Assembly: GCA_903847405.1 (NCBI GenBank)
Contig: CAINDP010000138.1
Location: 62,001 to 126,000 of the forward strand
DNA length: 64,000 nucleotides
Source: an uncultured Myxococcales bacterium
GTDB taxonomy: Bacteria; Myxococcota_A; UBA9042; DTJE01
Reading direction: 5' to 3'
Position numbers and translations under genes: made by a program. Under the pieces are notes generated by a model, which worked only from the letters and a program-made list of their open reading frames with translations, was not told the origin of the DNA and did not search any database. This document shows positions 22,966 through 32,023 of this stretch, piece after piece. The stretch's first letter is position 1; each line of letters opens with the position of its first letter.

Positions 22966-25452
22966 TCAGTTCACCGGCTCGATCAACCCGAACAGCCGGG
23001 CCTTCCAGTAGACCATCAGCACCTCTGCGCCGTCCTGCTCGTACATCGCGCCCATGCCCCCGTCCAGCCGGTACTGGTCCGTGTTGAAGCGGTCGGTCCG
23101 CCGCTCGTCGTAGGGCAGCGGCCGGCCGTCGGTCCGCATCCCGCCGCCCTTGCCGTCGAAGGGCTTCTGCACCTGCACGATGTCCTTGCGGTGGCTGTTG
23201 TGCTGGTCCCACCGGATCATGTCCACCGGCGCCAGGCGCAGCCACCGCAGCACGTCGACGTCCAGATCCGTGTCGGTGAAGCCCGTGACGGCCCGCGCCA
23301 CGCCCCACCAGCCGGCCTGCTGCATCTTCAGCTTCACGTCCCACACGCCCGACCAGCCCTTCTCCCACCGGGTCCGCAGCGCCGGGTCGGTTTCGTAGCG
23401 CAGCAGCGTCCACCAGGCCCAGGACGACATCTCGTCGTTGTCGTTGGACAGCGGGCGAACCTCGTGCAGGATTTCGGTGTCGGCGGCGTCGGCGTACCCG
23501 TTCTCCTCGATCAGGAACCGCTTGGCCTCGGCGAACCGCTCGTCCCCGGTCATCCAGTACGTGGTGGTCAGGCCCGACAGCAGGATCGCCGCCCGCAGCC
23601 CGCCGTCCCCGTAGGCGCCCCCGATCCAGACGTTGACGTACTCCGGATCCAACTGGCCGTATGTCGTGACCTCCATCGTGATCGGGTCCCACAACTGGTA
23701 GCCGTGGTCGATGATGCCGCCCATCAACCCCGACATATGGGTCGCGATGCGCTGCTGCTGGTCCGCGTCCGCACAGAACTCGTGGGCGAAGGCCAGCATC
23801 GAGATGTGGGCGATGATCTCGTCGTTCGACGTGTCGCGCTTGACCCACCACTTCCCGTCGGCCGACGTGAACCACAGGCCGTCGTCGGGATTGTCGCAAT
23901 CGTTCAGCAGGCAGCCTTCCTTGCGGATCACGGCCCGGGCGATGAACCAGTCGGTCCCCGTGACGGTCCGCAGGAACAGCATGGCGTCCAGCGTCTTGTC
24001 GAAGTGGGCCTTCGCCGCCAGGTCGCCCGTGACCTTCCAGCGCGCGCACTCGCTCATCAGCCAGTAGGCCGACCACGATCCGTCGTTGTCCGAATCCCAG
24101 GCGATGTTCGAGGTCACGTCGCCCCGGCGCGTCAGGTGGCTGTCCGCCACGGCGCCGTCCCGATCGTGGCGCGCGACCACGCGGTCCACGTAGGCGACCA
24201 TCTTCTGCTCGACGGTCATGCGCTGGGCCGTGACCGTCGCCAGTCCGCCCGCCGTGGCGAAGTACAGCGGCGCCAGGTCGGACGATGCGTCGGTGAACAG
24301 GCCGCGAACGTCCTCGCTGGGCAGCCACCGCTCGGCGCCGTACACGCGCCATTCCGGCCCCTGGCCGCGATCCACCACCCGGTACGCGCCGCCCGAGGTC
24401 GCCACGACGAAGCCGCCGTCCCCCGCCCTCATCGCCGCCCGGGGCCCGTCCAGGGGCACCCGGTCCGCCGCGAACAGCGGATCCGCGACCGGCTCGGCAA
24501 CCTTGCCGCCCCCCTCCAACACGCGCAGGCCCGCGATGCCGCCCCCGGACACCACGACGAGGTCGATGGCACGCGGCAGGGACACGCCCGCGACGAAGGC
24601 GAGCACGGGCCCCGCCTTCAGCCCTTCGGACGGGCCCAGCGTCGCGATGGCAGGCGCCGCCGCGCCATCCCGCAACAGGTCGTGCAGCGTCACCGTGCCG
24701 TCCGGATGCCCCAGGTAGAACAGGCCGTTGATGTTCGTCACGGCCGTCACGGGCGCCCCGCCGGACGGCCACGAAACGGGCTCGTCGGACGTCAGGACCG
24801 CGACGCCGACGTCCGTCCGCAGGATCGTCAGCATCCCCCCATCCAGCCCCAGGATCGTCACGCCGTCGGGGGCCGGATCCTTCGTCACCGTCCCGTCCTC
24901 GCCGACGCGATAGAGGGTCGACGGACTGGCCATCGCCACGAAACGGGAGCCGCCCGCCGCGCCAATCAGATCGGCTTCGCCCTCCGCCGGCCCCTTGAAC
25001 GTCCACGTGCCGGCGTCCAGGCTCCACGCCACGCCCCGGGTCGTCACCTGCAGCGGCCCGTCGCCCGCCGGGAGCCCCGCGGTCCGCGCCATCACGGCCA
25101 CCAGGGGCTTCAACTGCGGGTCCACCTCGTTCGTCGTGTGGTTGAAATCCTGGATGTAGGGCTCGTCCTTCGCCGGGGTCGCCGGTTTCGGCGGGAAGTA
25201 CGGGATTTCCAGCGTTCCGGGATCGCCGGGCCCCTCGTCGCCGGCCTCCGCCGGCACGTCCCCCGGGTCGCCGACCGCCGGGTCCGTCCCCGGATCCTGC
25301 GGGTTCGGGACGTCCGGCCCCGGATCGCCGACGTCCGCCACGTCGATCATGTCCGCCCGACCCTCGTCGGTCGCGGTCGCGCTTCCGCTACCGCACGCGA
25401 CGAACCCCGCACCCACGATCGCCAGCGCGATCGCGCACGTCCACCGTCCCAT
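22966..25452 (-). CDS. Large lipoprotein: beta-propeller-like half plus helical half, unknown function
   Basis: An 828-residue predicted lipoprotein. ATG at 25452 follows GGAGGGCGCC; the signal peptide ends GFVAC (Cys20). Residues 21-90 are an Asp/Pro/Gly linker of repeated DPG units. Residues about 100-420 are Gly-rich short strands suggesting a beta-propeller. Residues about 430-828 are Trp-rich helices (AWDSDNDGSWSAYWLM, WWTLLRYETDPALR, LKMQQAGWWGVAR) resembling an alpha/alpha toroid such as six-hairpin glycosidases. I cannot name catalytic residues and do not assign an activity. It ends facing the ATPase gene. Confidence 0.72.
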   Translation of the reverse strand: MGRWTCAIALAIVGAGFVACGSGSATATDEGRADMIDVADVGDPGPDVPNPQDPGTDPAVGDPGDVPAEAGDEGPGDPGTLEIPYFPPKPATPAKDEPYIQDFNHTTNEVDPQLKPLVAVMARTAGLPAGDGPLQVTTRGVAWSLDAGTWTFKGPAEGEADLIGAAGGSRFVAMASPSTLYRVGEDGTVTKDPAPDGVTILGLDGGMLTILRTDVGVAVLTSDEPVSWPSGGAPVTAVTNINGLFYLGHPDGTVTLHDLLRDGAAAPAIATLGPSEGLKAGPVLAFVAGVSLPRAIDLVVVSGGGIAGLRVLEGGGKVAEPVADPLFAADRVPLDGPRAAMRAGDGGFVVATSGGAYRVVDRGQGPEWRVYGAERWLPSEDVRGLFTDASSDLAPLYFATAGGLATVTAQRMTVEQKMVAYVDRVVARHDRDGAVADSHLTRRGDVTSNIAWDSDNDGSWSAYWLMSECARWKVTGDLAAKAHFDKTLDAMLFLRTVTGTDWFIARAVIRKEGCLLNDCDNPDDGLWFTSADGKWWVKRDTSNDEIIAHISMLAFAHEFCADADQQQRIATHMSGLMGGIIDHGYQLWDPITMEVTTYGQLDPEYVNVWIGGAYGDGGLRAAILLSGLTTTYWMTGDERFAEAKRFLIEENGYADAADTEILHEVRPLSNDNDEMSSWAWWTLLRYETDPALRTRWEKGWSGVWDVKLKMQQAGWWGVARAVTGFTDTDLDVDVLRWLRLAPVDMIRWDQHNSHRKDIVQVQKPFDGKGGGMRTDGRPLPYDERRTDRFNTDQYRLDGGMGAMYEQDGAEVLMVYWKARLFGLIEPVN

Positions 25453-25480
25453 GGCGCCCTCCGGAAAAACCCCCGCGAGT

Positions 25481-25510
25481 CTATCAGACGGCACTGACGC
25501 GCGTCTGCAA
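25481..25510 (-). promoter_or_regulatory. Sigma-70-type promoter for the 828-residue lipoprotein
   Basis: On the minus strand TTGCAG and TGATAG are 18 bp apart; the predicted start is about 22 bases before the ATG. Confidence 0.4.
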
Positions 25511-25562
25511 CCCGCCCTTGCCGTTCCTGAACCGTTCGTCACGGAATTGCCACCGAGCCGCC

Positions 25563-25592
25563 ATGAAATCCTCCCGATTCCGGGGGTACAAT
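25563..25592 (+). promoter_or_regulatory. Candidate promoter for the Pit operon
   Basis: TACAAT lies 18 bp after ATGAAA, a 4-of-6 match to the -35. The start would be near 25599, just before the GAGGAG ribosome site. Confidence 0.35.
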
Positions 25593-25617
25593 GCGCTCGC
25601 ACGTCGAGGAGAGCAGC

Positions 25618-26247
25618 ATGTTCAACAAGTTGAGACCGCAGGAGATCGGGTTCTTCGACCTCTTCAACCGCCACGCCAGCCTGTCGCTGGACGCGGGACG
25701 CACGCTGGTCCTGCTGCTGACCGAGTGGCCCGAAGGCGAAGGACGCATCCGTCGCACGGAGGAACTGGAGCACGAGTGCGACTCGACCGCGCACATGGTC
25801 ATCGACCTGCTGCATCGCACCTTCATCACGCCGCTGGATCGCGACGAAACGATGAAGCTGATCACCAAGCAGGATGACGTGGTGGACAGCATCGAGGCCG
25901 CGGCCCAGCGCCTGCAGATGTACGACATCGGGAAGGTCCCGGCCAAGCTGATCGAGCTGGCGAAGGTCCTGGTCCGGGCCCAGGAGAAACTGGTCGACCT
26001 GGTCGCCCTTCTGCGCGACTTCAAGCAGATGGACCGGATGAAGGAACTGATCATCGAGGTCCAGCGCCTGGAGAACGAGGCCGACGGCCTGCACCGCTCG
26101 GGCCTGGCGGAACTGTTCCGCCAGCACGCCAACGACCCCATGACCGTGATGAAACTGAAGGAGATCTACGAGATCGTCGAGGACGCCACGGACCACTGCG
26201 AGGACGTGGCCGAGATCATCGAAGGGATCGCGCTGGAGCACATCTGA
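25618..26247 (+). CDS. DUF47/PhoU-like Pit accessory protein
   Basis: A 209-residue all-helical cytoplasmic protein of the DUF47 family, usually encoded beside Pit transporters and thought to control them. ATG at 25618 is chosen for GAGGAG seven bases upstream; the frame upstream of it has no ribosome site. Typical segments are LEHECDSTAHMVIDLLH, TFITPLDRDE and ITKQDDVVDSIE, then EIYEIVEDATDHCEDVAEII near the end. Its TGA overlaps the next ATG by one base (TGATG), so the pair is translationally coupled. Confidence 0.9.
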   Translation: MFNKLRPQEIGFFDLFNRHASLSLDAGRTLVLLLTEWPEGEGRIRRTEELEHECDSTAHMVIDLLHRTFITPLDRDETMKLITKQDDVVDSIEAAAQRLQMYDIGKVPAKLIELAKVLVRAQEKLVDLVALLRDFKQMDRMKELIIEVQRLENEADGLHRSGLAELFRQHANDPMTVMKLKEIYEIVEDATDHCEDVAEIIEGIALEHI

Positions 26248-27266
26248 TGGGCATCCTGTCGTTCCTGGCCGATCACCCGCTCATTGCGGTCACGTTCGTG
26301 ACGGCGCTGGCCTTCGACTTCGTCAACGGGTTCCATGACGCCGCGAATTCCATCGCCACCGTGGTCGCAACGCGGGTCCTGCACCCCAAGTGGGCCGTGG
26401 CGTGGGCGGCATTCTTCAACTTCATCGCGGCCTTCACCTTCGGTGTGGCCGTGGCGAAGACGGTGGGCAAGGGCGTGGTCCACACCGACATGGTGACGGT
26501 CCCCGTCGTGCTGTCGGGGCTCTTCGGCGCCATCTCGTGGAACCTCATCACCTGGTGGCTCGCGCTGCCCTCGTCCTCGTCCCACGCCCTCATCGGCGGG
26601 TACGCAGGCGCTGCTGTGGCGTTCGGCGGCTTCGATCTGCTGGTCCCGGAGGGCCTGATCAAGGTCGCCCTCTTCATCGTGATCTCGCCGGTCGTCGGCA
26701 TGCTGCTGGCCCTGGCCGTCCAGTCGATCGTCCTGTTGCTGGTCAAGAGGATGCGCCCCCGGACCGCCTCCAGGCTGTTCCGCAAACTGCAACTGGTGTC
26801 GGCGGCCGTGTACTCGTTCAGCCACGGCACCAACGACGCCCAGAAGACGCTGGGCATCCTCTTCGCCCTGCTGGTGTCCGGCGGCTTCTTCCAGTCCACC
26901 CAGGACCCGCCGTTCTCGCTGCTGCTGCTCTGCCACATCTTCATCGCCCTCGGGACCCTGTTCGGCGGCTACAAGATCATCCGGACGATGGGCATGAAGC
27001 TGACCAAACTGGACCCGATGCACGGCTTCTGCGCCGAAACGGGCGGCGGCGTGACGATCCTGGCGGTGTCGGCCCTGGGCATCCCGGTGTCGACCACCCA
27101 CACCATCACGGGCGGCATCGTCGGCGTCGGCATGACCAGCGGCCTGGGCGCGGTGCGGTGGATGCTGGCCGGGCGCATCGTGTGGGCCTGGATCCTGACG
27201 ATCCCGATGTCCGCCTTCCTCGCGGGCCTCTTCTATGCCCTCGTCGGGCAGTTCCTGCCCACCTGA
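26247..27266 (+). CDS. pit: Low-affinity phosphate transporter, PiT family
   Basis: A 339-residue inner-membrane permease with about ten hydrophobic segments. It shows both PiT signature repeats: DFVNGFHDAANSIATVVAT near the N-terminus and SFSHGTNDAQKTLGI in the second half, plus PVSTTHTITGG and LPSSSSHALIGG. It is expected to import phosphate, often as a metal-phosphate complex, by cation symport. It is coupled to the DUF47 gene. No pho-box-like repeat was recognised upstream. Confidence 0.93.
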   Translation: MGILSFLADHPLIAVTFVTALAFDFVNGFHDAANSIATVVATRVLHPKWAVAWAAFFNFIAAFTFGVAVAKTVGKGVVHTDMVTVPVVLSGLFGAISWNLITWWLALPSSSSHALIGGYAGAAVAFGGFDLLVPEGLIKVALFIVISPVVGMLLALAVQSIVLLLVKRMRPRTASRLFRKLQLVSAAVYSFSHGTNDAQKTLGILFALLVSGGFFQSTQDPPFSLLLLCHIFIALGTLFGGYKIIRTMGMKLTKLDPMHGFCAETGGGVTILAVSALGIPVSTTHTITGGIVGVGMTSGLGAVRWMLAGRIVWAWILTIPMSAFLAGLFYALVGQFLPT

Positions 27267-27291
27267 CGGTTGAATCGAACGGGAAGGCGAA

Positions 27292-28329
27292 TCAGGGTTC
27301 GGCGGGAGGTTCGCCCCCGTCCGGCAGGTGCCCGGCCAGCAGGTCGCCCACGAAGCGCGTGGTTTCGATGCGATCCAGCACGATCTTGATCACGGCGGTG
27401 ATGGGCGCGGCCAGGAACGCCCCGGGGATGCCCCACAGGACGCCCCAGAAGATCAGGCTCAGCAGCACGGTCACGGGATGCAGTTCCAGGGCCTTGCCCG
27501 TCAGGCGCGGCTCGACGAAGGTGCCCAGGATCGCCTGGATTCCCCCGGGGATCAGCAGGACCAGCAGCGTGGTCGCCGAGGGCCCGAACTGGACATAGGC
27601 GACCGGCAGCGGCAGCAGCACCGACGCGATCCCCCCGATGGTCGGCACGAAATTCATGAAGAACGCCAGCAGCCCGAACACGACCGCCAGGTCCAGGCCC
27701 AGCAGGAACAGGATGCCGCCGGTCAGGATGCCGGTCACTGCGGACGTGAACAGCTTGACCAGCAGGTAGCGGTTGACGCGATCGTCGATCTCGCGCCAGA
27801 CGCCCGTCTTGTGGACGTTGGGCGTGCGGCCGGCCACCAGGAACAGCACGAACACCAGGACCAGCAGGAAGGTCGACACCGACGACAGCACCTGGTTCAG
27901 CGTCCCCATGAGGACCTCGGTGACCGGAAGCGCCTCGATGCGCTGCCGCAGCGGGGTGTCGTCGATGGGGAGGCCCAGGCTGCGCAGATACTGCACGATC
28001 CCGTCGATCACCTCGACCAGGCGGGCCTGGTACTGGGGACCCCGGTCGGCCACCGTGCTGACCGAGGACGCGACCAGCAGGCCCAGGGCGAAGGCAAGTC
28101 CCCCCGCCAGGACCAGGGCGACCACGATGCCCAGCGCACGGGGCAGGCGCAGGCGCACCTGAAGCAGGTCGACCAGCGGCGACACGAGGTACGACAGCAG
28201 GAGGGCCAGGGTCAAGGGAACCAGGACGGGACGCATGAAGTACAGCGCCGCGCCGATGCCCAGGGCCGCCAGGATCACCAGGGACCCGGCGACGACCCGG
28301 TCGTTCCCGTCACCCCCCGAGGAGGTCAT
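27292..28329 (-). CDS. AI-2E transporter/PerM family membrane protein
   Basis: A 345-residue inner-membrane protein with about eight hydrophobic helices, including LVPLTLALLLSYLVSPLVDL near the N-terminus, FFMNFVPTIGGIASVLLPLP in the middle and the C-terminal GVLWGIPGAFLAAPITAVIK. This arrangement is typical of the AI-2E/YdiK family, whose members have been linked to autoinducer-2 or Na+/H+ exchange; the substrate here is unknown. ATG at 28329 has GAGG eight bases upstream. The gene ends tail to tail with pit. Confidence 0.85.
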   Translation of the reverse strand: MTSSGGDGNDRVVAGSLVILAALGIGAALYFMRPVLVPLTLALLLSYLVSPLVDLLQVRLRLPRALGIVVALVLAGGLAFALGLLVASSVSTVADRGPQYQARLVEVIDGIVQYLRSLGLPIDDTPLRQRIEALPVTEVLMGTLNQVLSSVSTFLLVLVFVLFLVAGRTPNVHKTGVWREIDDRVNRYLLVKLFTSAVTGILTGGILFLLGLDLAVVFGLLAFFMNFVPTIGGIASVLLPLPVAYVQFGPSATTLLVLLIPGGIQAILGTFVEPRLTGKALELHPVTVLLSLIFWGVLWGIPGAFLAAPITAVIKIVLDRIETTRFVGDLLAGHLPDGGEPPAEP

Positions 28330-28367
28330 TGTCGAAACCTCGTTTCCGTGTGGGTACGAACCGCGCC

Positions 28368-28397
28368 AGCGTAGCCGGAATCCGCCTGGAACGCCAA
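28368..28397 (-). promoter_or_regulatory. Weak sigma-70-type promoter for the AI-2E-family gene
   Basis: On the minus strand TTGGCG and TACGCT are 18 bp apart, about 40 bases before the ATG. Confidence 0.3.
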
Positions 28398-28419
28398 GGC
28401 GACGGGCCCGCGCCGGCCG

Positions 28420-29337
28420 TCACCGATGGGCGTCCAGCCAGGCGATCAGGTCGCGGAGGGCCTCGTCCCGGGCGGGGTCGTTGAAGACCTCGTGACGCGC
28501 CCCCTCGTAGTATCTTTCCGTGACGTCGGCGATGCCCAGGCCGCGATAGCGTGCGGCCAGCGCCCGGATGCCACGACCGCCCCGGGACACGGGATCCGCC
28601 GTGCCGGTGATCGTCAGGACGGGCAGTTCCTTCGGGATGCGCGCCTCGGCGGACCGCTTCCACGTCGCGCGGAGCAGGCGCAGCAGTTCCAGGAAGAAGG
28701 AATTCGGACAGGGGAAGCCGCACCGCGGGTCGTCCACGTACCGCCGGACCGCCTCCGGATCCCGGGACAGCCACTCCTTGCCCGTCGCGCCCGGTTCGAA
28801 GGCCTTGTTCAGGCTGCCCACCGACAGCTTCTCCAGCAGCACGGCGCGCCGATCCGCGCCCTGCCGGGCCGCCACCAGACGCGCCAGCAGCACGCCCGGG
28901 CCCACCAGCGGATCGGCCCCGTTCGAACCGCTGAGGATCAGCCCCTTCAGTTCGCGCCCCCACTGCTGGGCATACGCCTGCCCCAGGAACGACCCCCAGG
29001 AGTGCCCCAGCAGGAACAGGGGCTGGCTGGGATGCGTCGCGCGGATCGCGTCGGACAGCCCGTGCAGGTCGCACAGGACGCCCTTCCACCCGGCGGGTCC
29101 CAGGCGACCGAGGTCCTGGTCGTCCTTCGCCGACCCGCCATGGCCACGATGATCGCCCGCGTAGACCGCGTACCCGGCGTCGACCAGGGCCCGGGCGACC
29201 CCGTCGTACCGGGCCGCGTACTCCTGCATCCCATGGGAAATCTGCACGACGCCCCGGACGTCCCCGTCGGGCGACCAGCGCAGACAGTGCATCCGACGGC
29301 CGTCGCAGCGCTCCAGTTCGAACGAGGTCGCGGTCAT
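28420..29337 (-). CDS. Alpha/beta hydrolase, serine aminopeptidase S33/monoacylglycerol-lipase type
   Basis: A 305-residue cytoplasmic hydrolase. The oxyanion segment is ISHGMQEYAARY, the nucleophile elbow GHSWGS (Ser113), the acid in TITGTADPVS, and the catalytic histidine in EGARHEVFND. This matches the Hydrolase_4 lysophospholipase/monoacylglycerol lipase group; the true ester is unknown. Its ATG at 29337 overlaps the stop of the GNAT gene (ATGA), so the two form a unit transcribed leftward. Confidence 0.87.
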   Translation of the reverse strand: MTATSFELERCDGRRMHCLRWSPDGDVRGVVQISHGMQEYAARYDGVARALVDAGYAVYAGDHRGHGGSAKDDQDLGRLGPAGWKGVLCDLHGLSDAIRATHPSQPLFLLGHSWGSFLGQAYAQQWGRELKGLILSGSNGADPLVGPGVLLARLVAARQGADRRAVLLEKLSVGSLNKAFEPGATGKEWLSRDPEAVRRYVDDPRCGFPCPNSFFLELLRLLRATWKRSAEARIPKELPVLTITGTADPVSRGGRGIRALAARYRGLGIADVTERYYEGARHEVFNDPARDEALRDLIAWLDAHR

Positions 29338-29882
29338 GACGTCCTTCTCCCCGGCGGGAACACGGCCCCGCCCTCACTCTCCCCCGAGCGCGCCGCCCCG
29401 GGGGCATCCAAGGCCAATTGCATGTGCCGGTGCGGGATCCCGGCGTCGTCGAACACGGGGCCGTCCGCGGTCCAGCCCAGGCGTTCGTAGAACGGGATCG
29501 CCGACACCTGGGCACCCAGGACGACCCGCGTCGCACCGCCGGCCGCGGCCTGGGCCACGACGGCCTCCATCAACAGGCGACCGACCCCGCAGTGGCGCCG
29601 CGTCGCAACGACGGCGACCCGCTCCGCCTTCGCCTGGCCCCCCGGCATCCATCGCATCCGCGCCGTGCCCACGGGCCGGCCGTCCTCGACGGCCAGAAGA
29701 TGCAGCGCCCCGTCGTCCAGGCCGTCCCACTCGTCGGCCTCGGAAACACCCTGCTCGGCGATGAAGACTTCCCGGCGAAGGTCCAGGCAGGCCGAACGGT
29801 CGGCGGTCGTGCGTGCGAGCCGGACGCCGATGTCCCCTCGGGGAAATGCCATCCAATCTGCCCGAAGAGGAGCGACCGGCAT
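29334..29882 (-). CDS. GNAT-family N-acetyltransferase
   Basis: An acyl-CoA-dependent acetyltransferase of about 182 residues. The acetyl-CoA-binding motif A is AERVAVVATRRHCGVGRLLME, followed by VLGAQVSAIPFYERLGW; the N-terminal FIAEQGVSEADEWDGLD resembles ElaA-like proteins. The start is uncertain: ATG 29882 has AGGG five bases upstream and is used here, while ATG 29852 begins nearer the domain but lacks a clear ribosome site. It is coupled to the hydrolase by an ATGA overlap. Confidence 0.8.
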   Translation of the reverse strand: MPVAPLRADWMAFPRGDIGVRLARTTADRSACLDLRREVFIAEQGVSEADEWDGLDDGALHLLAVEDGRPVGTARMRWMPGGQAKAERVAVVATRRHCGVGRLLMEAVVAQAAAGGATRVVLGAQVSAIPFYERLGWTADGPVFDDAGIPHRHMQLALDAPGAARSGESEGGAVFPPGRRTS

Positions 29883-29977
29883 CGTAGCCCTGCATCGCAA
29901 CCGATTCAAGGCACACGGGCCCGCGCCTTGCCTCCCCCCCGGACCCCGTGGTACTCCCATGGGGAAGGAACGATTGA

Positions 29978-30068
29978 ATCGTCCCGAGTCGGCTTCGGCT
30001 CCGGCGAGAGTTTCCTGCGGAAACCCATCGCCGACGCCTGCGCGCTCGGGAGGAGGGGAAACGACGAT
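29978..30068 (+). promoter_or_regulatory. Structured 5' leader of the mntH-usp gene, candidate cis-regulatory RNA
   Basis: The leader can fold around its own start site. TCCCGAG (29982-29988) pairs perfectly with CTCGGGA (30045-30051), whose last bases enter the Shine-Dalgarno region (AGGAGG, 30051-30056). ATCGTC (29978-29983) pairs with GACGAT (30063-30068), which includes the first two bases of the ATG. These outer helices share two bases and partly compete. Inside lies a strong arm: CGGCGA (30002-30007) with TCGCCG (30028-30033), capped by GTTTCC-TGC-GGAAAC (30010-30024). A small C(UUCG)G loop is at 29993-29998. It does not show the conserved loops of the yybP-ykoY manganese riboswitch that I know. 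Confidence 0.5.
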
Positions 30069-31995
30069 GTCCGGCCCCCCGGGCAGGAACCTGTCGATGG
30101 CCGAGGTGCACGGGAGCGTGCAGGTGCCTCGCTACGGGAACGTGTTCCGGCGCATCTTCGCGGTGGCCGGCCCCGCGTACCTGGTGGCCGTGGGCTACAT
30201 GGATCCCGGCAACTGGGCGACGGACCTGGCGGCGGGGTCGGCCTTCAACACCTCCCTGCTCTGGGTCCTGGTGATGTCGAACCTGATGGCCCTGCTGCTG
30301 CAGAGCCTGTCGGTCCGCCTGGGCGTCGTGCGCGGCCTGGACCTGGCCCAGGCCTGCCGCCGCGAGTATCCGCCCCTGGTGAACGGCGCGCTGTGGGTCC
30401 TGTGCGAAATCGCCATCGCGGCATGCGACCTGGCCGAGGTGCTCGGATCGGCCATCGCGCTGCAGTTGCTGTTCGGGCTGCCCCTGGCCTGGGGCGTGGT
30501 CCTGACGGCCGCGGACACGCTGCTGCTGTTGGTCCTGGGCCGGTACGGGATCCGGAAGGTCGAGGCCTTCATCATCGGCCTGGTTTCGATCATCGCCGGC
30601 GGCCTGCTGGTCGAGGTCCTGCTGGTGCAGCCCGAATGGGGCAGCGTGGCGACAGGCCTGATCCCGTCGCTGCCCGGGCCCGGCGCCCTGTACGTGGCGA
30701 TGGGCATGCTGGGCGCCACCGTCATGCCCCACAACCTGTACCTGCACTCTTCCCTGGTCCAGACGCGCCACATCGGGCCCTCGCCCGCCGAAAAGCGGAC
30801 CGCCATCCGGTTCAACGTCATCGACTCGGCAATCGCCCTGAACATGGCACTGCTGGTCAACGGGGCGATCCTGATCGTCGCCGCCTCGGTCTTCTTCCGG
30901 GCGGGCTACCACGAAATCACCAGCATCCAGGAGGCCAGCCACCTGCTGGAGCCGATCCTGGGCGTCGCGTGGGCCCCCGTCATCTTCGCCGTGGCCCTGC
31001 TGGCCGCCGGCCAGTCCTCGACCATCACGGGCACCATGGCGGGCCAGATCGTGATGGAGGGTTTCCTGAACATCCGCATCCCGCCCTGGGTGCGACGCCT
31101 GATCACGCGGCTGCTGGCCGTGATCCCGGCCGTCGTGGTCATCCTGGTCAGCGGCGAGGAAAGCACGGGAGCCCTGCTGGTGCTGTCGCAGGTGATCCTG
31201 TCCGCCCAGTTGCCGTTCGCGATCATTCCCCTGGTCCACTTCGTGTCGGACCGCGCGGCCATGGGCCAGTTCGCCATCGGCCGCATCACGCGGGTCCTGG
31301 CGTGGCTGGTGACGCTGATCATCGTGGCATTGAACGGGTGGTTGCTGGTCGAAACCCTGTCGGGGTTGTCGGCCGGGGAGGGAACCATGTGGATCCGGGC
31401 CCTGGTGATCCCCGTCGCGGCGGCCCTGATGGCGCTGCTGCTGTACGTGTGGCTGCGGCCCTGGGTCCGCAGGTGGTGGCGCAAGCGCCAGGTCGCCGCC
31501 GACGTCGGGATCCACGCGGAAGGCGTTGTGGCGGCCGGTCTGGCCGGCGCCGTCGGGACCCCGTACCGGAACGTGGCGATTGCGCTGGACTTCAGCGGTC
31601 GTGACGCCGAGGTCCTCCGGGAAGCCGTGCGCTTCCTGGGATGCAACCGCCCCGCCGTGGCCCTGATGCACGTGGTGGAAAGCGCCCCGGCCGGATTCCA
31701 CGGCGCGGACTCGGGGGACGCGGAAAGCCAGCAGGACGCGGCGCGCCTGGAGGCCTGGGCAGCGGAGTTCCGGACCATGGGGTTCGAGGCCACGACCCAC
31801 CTGGGATCCGGGCGACCGGTGCCCGAACTGGCACGAATGATCGGGGAAACCCGGGCGGACCTGGTGATCCTGGCGGCGCACGGTCACGGGTTCGTCAAGG
31901 ACGTACTGCTGGGCTCCACGGCGGACCGCCTGCGCCACCGGGTGGACGCCCACGTGCTGGTCGTGGCCAAACGACGCGCCGAAGAACCGGCCTGA
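30067..31995 (+). CDS. mntH: Nramp divalent-metal transporter fused to a universal stress protein domain
   Basis: A 642-residue protein. Residues about 25-475 are an Nramp (MntH-like) proton-coupled Mn2+/Fe2+ importer with the metal-binding DPGNWATD in helix 1 and MPHNLYLHSS in helix 6. Residues 502-640 are a cytoplasmic UspA domain: NVAIALDFSGRDAE at its start and AHGHGFVKDVLLGSTADRL in place of the usual GxxG(x9)G(S/T) nucleotide loop, with the second glycine shifted. The Usp half may sense ATP or stress and gate the transporter; that is inference. ATG at 30067 follows AGGAGG within a strongly folded leader. Confidence 0.9.
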   Translation: MSGPPGRNLSMAEVHGSVQVPRYGNVFRRIFAVAGPAYLVAVGYMDPGNWATDLAAGSAFNTSLLWVLVMSNLMALLLQSLSVRLGVVRGLDLAQACRREYPPLVNGALWVLCEIAIAACDLAEVLGSAIALQLLFGLPLAWGVVLTAADTLLLLVLGRYGIRKVEAFIIGLVSIIAGGLLVEVLLVQPEWGSVATGLIPSLPGPGALYVAMGMLGATVMPHNLYLHSSLVQTRHIGPSPAEKRTAIRFNVIDSAIALNMALLVNGAILIVAASVFFRAGYHEITSIQEASHLLEPILGVAWAPVIFAVALLAAGQSSTITGTMAGQIVMEGFLNIRIPPWVRRLITRLLAVIPAVVVILVSGEESTGALLVLSQVILSAQLPFAIIPLVHFVSDRAAMGQFAIGRITRVLAWLVTLIIVALNGWLLVETLSGLSAGEGTMWIRALVIPVAAALMALLLYVWLRPWVRRWWRKRQVAADVGIHAEGVVAAGLAGAVGTPYRNVAIALDFSGRDAEVLREAVRFLGCNRPAVALMHVVESAPAGFHGADSGDAESQQDAARLEAWAAEFRTMGFEATTHLGSGRPVPELARMIGETRADLVILAAHGHGFVKDVLLGSTADRLRHRVDAHVLVVAKRRAEEPA

Positions 31996-32023
31996 TCCGG
32001 CCGCAAGGCCCCCTCGCCCCCGC

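Noticed and set aside
29883-30066. yybP-ykoY manganese riboswitch upstream of the Nramp gene
   Set aside because: The conserved loop sequences I know for that class are not present, although the region is clearly foldable; it is reported instead as an unclassified leader.
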